A stretch of DNA of 6,688 bases, taken from Chloroflexota bacterium (GTDB lineage: Bacteria > Chloroflexota > Limnocylindria > QHBO01). Shown in pieces: positions 1 through 4,766 of this stretch. Below the pieces are notes generated by a model. That model saw only the letters and a program-made list of their open reading frames with translations, searched no databases and was not told the DNA's origin. The number at the start of each line of letters is the position of its first letter. Positions within the stretch are counted from its first letter, which is position 1. Made by a program: the position numbers and the translations under genes. The stretch covers positions 1-6,688 of the forward strand of contig JACCWY010000196.1 of assembly GCA_013697395.1 (NCBI GenBank), read 5' to 3'.

Positions 1-160
1 CGCTGCCAAGCAGCTCACCCGGCGTGAAGTCGATCCGCTCGGGGGTCGGCGTCGTCTGACCGTTGTGGTAGCGCTCGATCGCGGGGATCGCGTCTCGAGC
101 GTAGGACGTCGGGTACCCGTCGACAGGGTCGTCGTACAGGACGCACAGCACCTTCGCCAT
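1..160 (-). CDS. fdh: NAD-dependent formate dehydrogenase, N-terminal part (cut by left window edge)
   Basis: This is the start of an NAD+-dependent formate dehydrogenase of the D-2-hydroxyacid dehydrogenase superfamily, a soluble enzyme oxidising formate to CO2 with reduction of NAD+. Only the first 53 codons are in the window. They begin MAKVLCVLYDDPVDGYP, go on through the conserved stretch with YARD and GQTTPTP, and end in IDFTPGELLGS. From memory this matches the N-terminus of the Pseudomonas sp. 101 type enzyme almost residue for residue. Catalytic and NAD-binding residues lie outside the window, so activity cannot be judged. The ATG at 160 is supported by the family N-terminus and by a GGGAGG ten bases upstream. 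It is metal-independent FDH by family, not the molybdenum type. The gene is divergent from the fragments at 204-540. A role in formate, C1 or methylotrophic metabolism is inferred from family only. Confidence 0.93.
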   Translation of the reverse strand, partial: MAKVLCVLYDDPVDGYPTSYARDAIPAIERYHNGQTTPTPERIDFTPGELLGS

Positions 161-170
161 CTCTGCCTAA

Positions 171-176
171 CCTCCC
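171..176 (-). promoter_or_regulatory. Ribosome binding site of formate dehydrogenase gene
   Basis: GGGAGG on the minus strand ends ten bases before the ATG at 160. It is the only purine-rich Shine-Dalgarno match nearby and supports that start. No convincing -35/-10 pair was found further upstream. Confidence 0.6.
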
Positions 177-203
177 TCACCTACGTCCGGACATGGCCCG
201 AGG

Positions 204-407
204 ATGCTACGCCTCGGTGGCGGACCACGCCCCCGGCGATCGTGGACGTCCGTCCCCTCGCGTCGCATCCTGCGGGTGACGCCGATGCGGCGCGAGCCGC
301 GGCCTTCGAACGCGATCAAGCGGTCCGTGCCCGAGATCGTCGCCATAGTTGACACCACCGACCACGCTTCGGGCAGCAACCCGTACTACCAGCCCGCCAA
401 GAAGTAG
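204..407 (+). other. Unidentified short reading frame, possibly a C-terminal gene remnant
   Basis: A 67-codon open frame ends in TAG at 405-407. Its last about 40 codons look protein-like (PEIVAIVDTTDHASGSNPYY, then QPAKK), whereas the first 25 codons are arginine and proline rich, like non-coding GC-rich DNA. I do not recognise the family. No ribosome binding site supports the ATG at 204. Internal starts such as GTG 276 or ATG 285 are possible, and so is a decayed gene of which only the 3' end remains. It lies between the divergent formate dehydrogenase and another plus-strand fragment that begins 35 bases later, which favours the debris reading. The rest of 161-441 shows nothing else I can support. 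Confidence 0.25.
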
Positions 408-441
408 GGATGAGGTCGGGATCGGCTGCCTTGTCTCTGAC

Positions 442-540
442 GTGACCTACTCGATCGTCCTCGACGCCGTGACGCGATCGCCATCCGACCGACCGCATCG
501 GGTCCTGATCGTCGGCGGCGGGTCCGGGGGCTGTCCGCGA
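442..540 (+). pseudogene. N-terminal fragment of an FAD/NAD(P)-binding oxidoreductase (NDH-2-like)
   Basis: Starting from GTG at 442, about 33 codons lead into PHRVLIVGGGSGG, a textbook dinucleotide-binding beta-alpha-beta start (GxGxxG) preceded by a short polar leader. This is how type II NADH dehydrogenases and related pyridine nucleotide-disulphide oxidoreductases begin. At the run of Gs around 527-532 the protein-like signal ends. A shift of one base continues GLSAT for a few residues, as expected of the next helix, and then meets a stop. Nothing of the remaining roughly 350-400 residues is present, because the DNA after 590 belongs to the convergent Mth938 gene. No ribosome binding site is visible. 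I read it as a truncated, frameshifted remnant. The Rossmann call is fairly secure, the subfamily is not. Confidence 0.5.
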
Positions 541-589
541 CGCGCGAGACGGGCGGGGACCGCCGGATCGGCTGGCGCCCTCGCCCTGC

Positions 590-944
590 CTAGCAGGTCA
601 CGTGAATGACCGCCGCGGCCTCGCGCCAGCCAGTCCCCGACAGCAGGCGGCAGGCCTCTTCGGTCGGCAGAGCCACGACCTCGACGCCTCGTCGTTGGGC
701 CTCTTGGTACAGCTCCGGCATGATCGGCAGCTGGCCACTGGCGCCGGTGCCCACGATCAGGCGGGAGGCCGACCAGGGGATCTTCTCGTCGGGGGACAGG
801 GGCGTGAGACCGTATCGGTCACGGTAGGCCTTCGATCGGCTTCTTCTTCCGGCGGCGCACGTGGCCAGCCTCGACGACGACGTCGCGGTCGAAGCGGCGT
901 CCGTCGATCTCGACCAATCCGAAGCTGATGAGCCTGGCATCCAC
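590..944 (-). pseudogene. Mth938-domain protein (DUF498 family), complete but with a one-base frameshift
   Basis: This gene encodes a small protein of the Mth938/AAMDC family, whose molecular function is unknown. The first part reads from GTG 944 as VDARLISFGLVEIDGRRFDR and continues to HVRRRKKKP. There the frame ends at a nearby TGA, while the adjacent frame continues as SKAYRDRYGLTPLSPDEKIP, then IVGTGASGQLPIMPE, VEVVALPTEEACRLL and the end IHVTC. The join needs removal of one base near 836. The span 590-944 is 355 nt, so the corrected product is 117 residues, the usual length of this family. GTG 944 is the only plausible start, because a stop lies in frame just upstream. There is no good ribosome binding site. 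It lies 63 bases downstream of tRNA-Gln on the same strand, so co-transcription is possible. A recent mutation and a sequencing indel both fit. The family call is strong. Confidence 0.85.
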
Positions 945-1007
945 CGAAAGGAGACCGAAACCCCCCAGCTATGCGGCTGCCGGGCCGCGAAACCGACACC
1001 TGGTGGT

Positions 1008-1082
1008 TGGCTGGGGCGGAAGGAGTCGAACCTTCGATCTCCTGATCCAGAGTCAGGCGCCTTACCGCTTGGCCACTCCCCA
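1008..1082 (-). tRNA. tRNA-Gln (anticodon CUG), CCA encoded
   Basis: The 75-nt minus-strand sequence folds as a tRNA. It has a 7-bp acceptor arm (TGGGGAG with CGCCCCA), a D-stem GCC/GGC with loop AAGCGGTAA, an anticodon stem CCTGA/TCAGG around the loop CTCTGGA, a 5-nt variable region AGATC, a T-stem GAAGG/CCTTC with loop TTCGACT, discriminator G and an encoded CCA. The anticodon CTG (plus positions 1048-1050) reads CAG, glutamine. All stems pair perfectly except the sixth acceptor pair, which is A opposite G. Confidence 0.95.
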
Positions 1083-1105
1083 GTGGATGAGCCAGATTCG
1101 TGCTC

Positions 1106-1127
1106 AGGACCGGCCCGCGCGGGTCCT
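1106..1127. repeat. Inverted repeat AGGACC-N10-GGTCCT upstream of tRNA-Gln
   Basis: A perfect 6-bp inverted repeat encloses a GC-only 10-nt centre. It lies 24 bases before the 5' end of the tRNA gene, where promoter or processing signals would be. There is no T-tract on either side, so it is not a typical intrinsic terminator. Role unknown. Confidence 0.35.
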
Positions 1128-1145
1128 CGCATGTTCGATTTTCCG

Positions 1146-1214
1146 GGGAGTCAGGTGCCCATCCCGGAAGGGAGTCAGGTGCCCACGCGCGAAGCCGAAA
1201 GAATCAGGTGCCCA
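1146..1214. repeat. Three direct copies of TCAGGTGCCCA
   Basis: The 11-mer TCAGGTGCCCA occurs at 1151-1161, 1175-1185 and 1204-1214. The first two copies share a longer 16-mer, GGGAGTCAGGTGCCCA (1146-1161 and 1170-1185). Period is 24 and 29 bases. A related TCAGGTGCCC recurs at 2708-2717, near the other end of the accessory stretch. The copies could be repeated protein-binding sites, an eroded REP-type repeat cluster, or mobile-element end fragments. No transposase is visible. The rest of 1215-1353 shows only a short inverted repeat, GGCCA-AC-TGGCC, at 1262-1273. Confidence 0.7.
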
Positions 1215-1367
1215 CGCCCAGGCGACTCCGGAGGGAGATTGTATCCGGGATGCCACTCACCGGCCAACTGGCCCGAATGGAAGCTGTCTGATCGTGGGTC
1301 AGGCAATCGCCCGTTGATGCGCGTAGCCGGCGAGGCGGTCATGGGCGCGGTGAGTGGTATCGGCGGG

Positions 1368-1373
1368 TACGAT
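1368..1373 (+). promoter_or_regulatory. Putative -10 box for leaderless transcription of the HTH gene
   Basis: TACGAT matches the TANNNT -10 pattern and ends 7 nt before the ATG at 1381, so transcription would begin at or next to the start codon. No Shine-Dalgarno sequence precedes that ATG. I found no good -35 hexamer, so the call is tentative. Confidence 0.35.
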
Positions 1374-1380
1374 CTCGGGT

Positions 1381-2106
1381 ATGGGCAAGGAGATCCCCGG
1401 ATCATGGTTCGAGAGCGGCGACACCGAGCGTCGAACCTGGGACGAGATGGGGCTGGGCGAGGAACTTCACGCCGACGATGATGACTACATCGATGACGGG
1501 ATCACAGATGAAGCATCAACGCTTGATGAATGGCTGGCGGGCTGGGATGAGCCTACTGACTTGACGCTCAGCCGCCGGCTTCGTGAAGAGCTCGTTGAGC
1601 GAATCAACGACCTGGAGCTGCGGATCCATTACCGGCGCGTCGCAGCCGATGCCGGCGGCGTCGTGGACGATGCCGCTGATGGGCGTGATCGAGCGAAGTT
1701 GGGCGAGTTGACCACGTTTCGTGACCAGCTTGCGCCCCTGGTGGCCGAGCAGCGGAGTGCGGATACCGAGACGCAGGAGGCCTTAGAGAATCCGCCTGAT
1801 CGCAATCCTCCGGCAGTGAAGCCGGGGCACCACCGACTTCGGGAAGCCGCCATCAGCGCTGAACTGAATGCCAGCGAGTGGCTCCACTGGCAGGAGCTGC
1901 TGAAGGGCACGAACCAGACCGAGATCGCTACGAAGCTCGGTATCTCCCAGGGAGGGGTGAGCAAGCGAGAGCTCAAGCTGCGACAGAGGGTCGACGCCAT
2001 TTCCATGCGGCTGACTGGCCGGCCGTACTCAGCAACTCAGATCGACCGTGGTCAGTGGGCACGACAAGGGCGCCGGAGGAATAAAAGCAGGCCTGAGCAG
2101 CGATAA
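1381..2106 (+). CDS. Hypothetical protein with acidic N-terminus and C-terminal helix-turn-helix
   Basis: The frame encodes 241 residues with no recognised family over its full length. Residues about 27-55 are strongly acidic (ELHADDDDYIDDGITDEA). Residues about 60-130 are charged and probably helical (RRLREELVERINDLELRIHY), possibly a short coiled coil. Residues about 160-212 form a helix-turn-helix of the sigma-region-4 or LuxR/transposase-associated kind: QTEIATKLGISQGGVSKREL has the A-x3-G-x5-V spacing of the motif. The tail is basic (RRRNKS). The protein probably binds DNA; whether as regulator or as part of an element is unknown. I chose ATG 1381 because a TACGAT box lies 7 nt upstream; GTG 1354 is an in-frame alternative adding nine residues. 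Base composition is lower than at the window's right end (53% GC at 1501-1560 against 83% at 6241-6300), which suggests transfer. A hairpin follows the stop directly. Confidence 0.8.
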   Translation: MGKEIPGSWFESGDTERRTWDEMGLGEELHADDDDYIDDGITDEASTLDEWLAGWDEPTDLTLSRRLREELVERINDLELRIHYRRVAADAGGVVDDAADGRDRAKLGELTTFRDQLAPLVAEQRSADTETQEALENPPDRNPPAVKPGHHRLREAAISAELNASEWLHWQELLKGTNQTEIATKLGISQGGVSKRELKLRQRVDAISMRLTGRPYSATQIDRGQWARQGRRRNKSRPEQR

Positions 2107-2108
2107 GT

Positions 2109-2134
2109 AGGAGGCCTATTCAGGGCCTCCTTCC
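2109..2134 (+). terminator. Hairpin after HTH gene, probable terminator
   Basis: AGGAGGCC (2109-2116) pairs perfectly with GGCCTCCT (2124-2131) around a 7-nt loop, beginning three bases after the TAA stop. The following tract is TTCCCATTT, only weakly T-rich, so termination may be partial. A second, weaker possible stem, GGACC (2140-2144) with GGTCC (2171-2175), is followed by TTTT. Confidence 0.6.
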
Positions 2135-2199
2135 CATTTGGACCTCAAGGGCTCGACTCGAGGTGGGTCGGGTCCTTTTGCATGCCCGGAGGATCCCCG

Positions 2200-2732
2200 A
2201 TGCTCAGAGCGAGATACCCGATTGGCGGACCCGAGGAACCACTCCTCATCCCTGGCAAGGGTTACGTCAAGCTCCCATTTCCTTGTCATCCAGAGGCGAA
2301 GCAGCAGGCTATCCTCAACCGCTGGGACCCCACACAGCCGGTCCAGTTCTGGGAGCAGACCTGCGCGGCCAGTTGGGACTGCGGTCGATTGTGGCGTTTC
2401 CAGTCCGACGGCAGGACCCTAGCGCTCGAGGAGATCGTCGTCCGAACCGATCCATCACCCGCCCAACAGTCCGATCCGCTTGATCCCTTCGACGTGGTTG
2501 CCCGTCGGATGCGTGAAGGCAGCGATTTCGGTCACTGGTCTCGCGATGCGTTCCGCGGCAGCAGGTCTATTTACCCTCGCGGGAGACAGGGGCGTCCTGG
2601 GATGTCCCGCCAGGACCACCGAAGAATGCGAAGATCAAGTTCGTAGCGTGGCTCGAAACGCGAGCGGTGGATGCGCGCCACGGGGCAACCGCGTGCCTGA
2701 TTGCCTGTCAGGTGCCCGGGCTATCCATCTGA
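2200..2732 (+). pseudogene. Unrecognised protein gene with a one-base frameshift (about 177 aa if corrected)
   Basis: ATG 2200 is preceded by GGAGGA at 2188-2193, a good ribosome binding site with proper spacing. The frame begins MLRARYPIGGPEEPLLIPGK and contains a cysteine- and tryptophan-rich patch (FWEQTCAASWDCGRLWRF). After about 118 codons this frame turns into an arginine- and serine-rich tail ending at 2646. In the frame one base back, protein-like sequence resumes near 2559 as QQVYLPSRETGASWDVPPGP, then KNAKIKFVAWLETRAVD, and ends LIACQVPGLSI with TGA at 2730-2732. One missing base around 2554-2559, for example a C in CGCGGC, joins them into about 177 residues. I do not recognise the family and see no signal peptide or membrane segment. 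The corrected end overlaps the convergent GIY-YIG gene by 12 bp. If the frame is not broken, the product is 148 aa ending at 2646. Confidence 0.55.
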
Positions 2733-3467
2733 GCCGAGGCCGGCGGTGCCTGCCTTGCCCTTCCGACGCGGCTCCATGCATTCTGGCGAGCCACAGATGT
2801 CGTACTCCCCCTCGAGCTGCCGACGGAGTTCCTTTGCGCGCTCACACGCGTCAACACCGCGGGCCAGCGGATTGATGTGCTTGAACAGCTCGTGAGCCAA
2901 TCGCCTGCCGCGAAGGCGGACACACGCGCTGGACATTCGTACACCCCCTCGGCGCGTTCGGCGGTCAGTGATCTGGGCGTGAAACCGTTCTTCCGGCGAA
3001 TTGTGGGTATCGCCGAAATACAGCTCAGGCTTCTTGCGCTTACGGCTCGGCTCCAGCTCAACCACATAGACGTATCCGTATCGGCCCCAGTCCGGAGGTC
3101 GCTGGTTCTGGCCATCAAGCAGCTCCGCCACGGCCGTCGCGACGCTCCACTCGGGGCGCGGCTCATCGGTCAGCAGCGTAACCCCCGGCGACCTTCTGCC
3201 CCGGTTACGTAGGTGGGCAAGCTGCTCGAAGTTGGCCCGTGTTCCGAGCTGGCGCCAATACAGCTCCCTGAACTTGCCGTAGTGAGACTTACTGGCCCGG
3301 TCCATGTTCGCGACGCCGGCCGTCGGAGCCAGCCGTTCCAGCGCGCGAACCCTGCTTGGGAGAGTCTGGCCGACACCTGGCACGCCGACGAAGAACAACC
3401 CCCCGTCCTGCTTCCAGACGAGAGCGCTCAGCTCACTCAGCGGCTTGACGCGGATGCCCGAGGTCAC
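2721..3467 (-). CDS. GIY-YIG nuclease-like domain protein
   Basis: This intact 248-residue protein has a C-terminal module of GIY-YIG nuclease type. YGYVYVVEL (130-138) stands for the GIY strand, LYFG (149-152) for YIG, and SPEERF (157-162) for the helix with the catalytic arginine (R161). Then come HINPL (198-201) with an asparagine (N199) and ERAKELRRQLEG (209-220), which has the E-x2-x-x-L-x2-L-R look of the last helix and supplies a candidate metal-binding glutamate (E209). The residue order matches small actinobacterial GIY-YIG-like proteins. Residues 1-125 are not recognised and may be a separate domain. Catalytic assignments are inference. The start is GTG 3467; no ribosome binding site is seen, but TAGTAT lies 6 nt upstream, as expected for a leaderless message. 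The 3' end overlaps the convergent gene at 2200-2732 if that gene's frameshift is corrected. DNA cleavage, repair, defence or mobility roles are all possible. Confidence 0.75.
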   Translation of the reverse strand: MTSGIRVKPLSELSALVWKQDGGLFFVGVPGVGQTLPSRVRALERLAPTAGVANMDRASKSHYGKFRELYWRQLGTRANFEQLAHLRNRGRRSPGVTLLTDEPRPEWSVATAVAELLDGQNQRPPDWGRYGYVYVVELEPSRKRKKPELYFGDTHNSPEERFHAQITDRRTRRGGVRMSSACVRLRGRRLAHELFKHINPLARGVDACERAKELRRQLEGEYDICGSPECMEPRRKGKAGTAGLGSDG

Positions 3468-3473
3468 GTTCAG

Positions 3474-3479
3474 ATACTA
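3474..3479 (-). promoter_or_regulatory. Putative -10 box for leaderless transcription of the GIY-YIG gene
   Basis: TAGTAT on the minus strand fits TANNNT and ends 6 nt before the GTG at 3467. Together with the absence of a Shine-Dalgarno sequence, this puts the transcript start at the start codon, the same layout as at the HTH gene. No clear -35 hexamer was found. Confidence 0.4.
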
Positions 3480-3513
3480 GGGCGCCGTCACGTGCTCGGA
3501 CACCTCGATCGAG

Positions 3514-3681
3514 ATGGGGTCCGGCGTGTATGACCGCCTGACTGCGTATCAGGCCTTGTTGTGTGCCGAATGCGCGCTCCTCCACGTTCAGTCTCGGCGA
3601 GCAGCGCCAAGAGAGGACAGGGACAGCCAGGCGTCCGGCCGCACGCCTGATCCCTTATCCGAAACCCTATTGCGAGACTAG
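3514..3681 (+). other. Possible small protein gene (55 aa) in an otherwise empty 300-base gap
   Basis: From ATG 3514 a frame of 55 codons ends in TAG at 3679-3681. It begins MGSGVYDRLTAYQALLCAEC and ends LSETLLRD. The first half looks protein-like (amphipathic, two nearby cysteines), the second half is arginine rich. No ribosome binding site is present. The frame is open back to the TAG at 3478-3480, so GTG 3526 is another possible start. It is divergent from the GIY-YIG gene. The rest of 3468-3765 holds an inverted repeat (3628-3649) and, on the minus strand just after the aldehyde dehydrogenase stop, a 27-codon frame (3678-3761) of doubtful meaning. Confidence 0.2.
3628..3649. repeat. Inverted repeat CAGGCGT-N8-ACGCCTG
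   Basis: A perfect 7-bp inverted repeat encloses CCGGCCGC in the gap between the GIY-YIG gene start and the aldehyde dehydrogenase 3' end. No T-run follows on either strand. It could be a weak terminator for the minus-strand aldehyde dehydrogenase or an operator, and neither is supported further. Confidence 0.35.
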
Positions 3682-3765
3682 TACCCGTTCAGGAAGAGAA
3701 GATTGGTGACCGTGCCCGGCCCGACCGTTAGCAGCTGCGTGCCTATACCCGGCCGGCGCATCAAC

Positions 3766-4670
3766 TCAACCGCTGCGCAGGCCGATGCGGATATGCTTCA
3801 ACTCGTAGCAGTGCTCCAGCCCTTCGGGGCCGAGCTCGCGGCCGAAGCCTGACTCCTTCCATCCGCCGAAGGGCGCGGCCAGCTCGGTCACGTCGTTGAC
3901 GTTGACGCCTACGCCGCCGGCCTCCAGCCGCTCGGCCACGTACAGGCAGCGCTCTAGGTCGCGCCCGAAGACGTAGGCGGCCAGGCCGTACGGCGAGTCG
4001 TTGGCCATGGCGATTGCCTCGTCGAGCGAGCGGTAGCGGCGGATGGCGGCCGCCGGTCCGAACGTCTCCTCGCGCATGACGCGCATACCGGGCTCCACGT
4101 CGGCCAGCACGGTCGGCTCGTAGAACCAGCCGCGCGCGTATCGGTGGCCGTCCGGGACCCGTCCGCCGGCGACCAGCCGCGCCCCGGGGTTCACGGCATC
4201 AGCAACGTGTTCGACCGACCGCTGGCGGGTGGCCTCGTTCAGCAGCGGCCCGTACTCGACCTCGGGATCCAGGCCATGGCCCAGCCGCAGCTCGCGCGAG
4301 CGTTGCGCAAAGGCATCGGTAAAGTCGTCGGCCAGCCCATCGGCCACGAAGAGGCGGTTCGCCGCGATGCAGATCTGGCCCATGTTCGAGTAGCTGCGCC
4401 GCACGGCGGCCGGCACCACCACATCGAGGTCCGCGTCATCGAGGACGATGAGCGGGGTCTGGCCGCCCAGCTCCAGCGACAGGCGCTTGATGGGTCGGCC
4501 GCCAGGCGCATGACGTGGCGCCCCGTCTCGGTCGAGCCGGTGATGGTGAATAGACGGCTGATCGGATTGCGCACCAATTCGTCGCCCACCACCGAGTCGC
4601 GCCCGATGACCAGGTTGAGCACGCCGGGCGGGAGCCCGGCATCGGCGTAGGCCTGGACGACCTGCGCCAC
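3766..4670 (-). pseudogene. Aldehyde dehydrogenase (succinate-semialdehyde dehydrogenase-like), N-terminally truncated and frameshifted
   Basis: This is the C-terminal two thirds of an NAD(P)-dependent aldehyde dehydrogenase. The family oxidises an aldehyde to an acid through a cysteine thioester. The corrected frame reads AGLPPGVLNLV, then FTITGSTETG of the cofactor-binding region, LELGGQTPLIVLDDADLD with the general-base glutamate, NMGQICIAANR with the catalytic cysteine, YGPLLNE, REETFGP, and the usual end FGGWKESGFGRELGPEG. One base is missing near 4492-4498: GACCCATCAAG should be GACCCCATCAAG to read D-P-I-K. About 301 residues remain, against 450-490 in the family. The first 150-180, including most of the NAD-binding N-terminus, are absent. 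A further trace, LALRQGNA in another frame at 4714-4691, may be the preceding segment with a small deletion. The GQICIAANR form favours succinate-semialdehyde-type substrates. Without its N-terminus the product is very unlikely to be active. Confidence 0.85.
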
Positions 4671-4766
4671 TCGTAGCGTCGGTCATGTGGGGCGTTGCCC
4701 TGGCGCAGGGCGAGTACGCCGTGAGTCACCGGGCGAGTGTGCCAAGGCGCCGACCTGCACCGAGGG

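Noticed and set aside
349..354. TTGACA as a -35 box on the plus strand
   Set aside because: No TANNNT box 16-19 bases downstream, and it lies inside a protein-like frame.
590..1132. Continuous 180-codon minus-strand frame as one protein
   Set aside because: Its upstream half runs through the tRNA-Gln gene and has no protein character; only the last about 85 residues belong to the Mth938 protein, which joins a different upstream frame.
1146..1214. CRISPR array
   Set aside because: Only three 11-mers with 13-18 base gaps, no 23-37 base repeats and no cas genes.
2545..2565. Programmed -1 frameshift in the orphan gene
   Set aside because: No X-XXY-YYZ slippery heptamer at the joint; a plain one-base loss explains it.
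2480..2875. 131-codon plus-strand frame across the convergent junction
   Set aside because: Its second half is antisense to the GIY-YIG gene and its first half overlaps two better-supported frames; no ribosome binding site.
1008..3765. Integrative element inserted in tRNA-Gln
   Set aside because: The 3' end of the tRNA faces the Mth938 gene, not the lower-GC stretch; no repeat of the tRNA 3' end and no integrase were seen.
4144..4650. 168-codon plus-strand frame
   Set aside because: Antisense shadow of the aldehyde dehydrogenase remnant, with no recognisable motifs.
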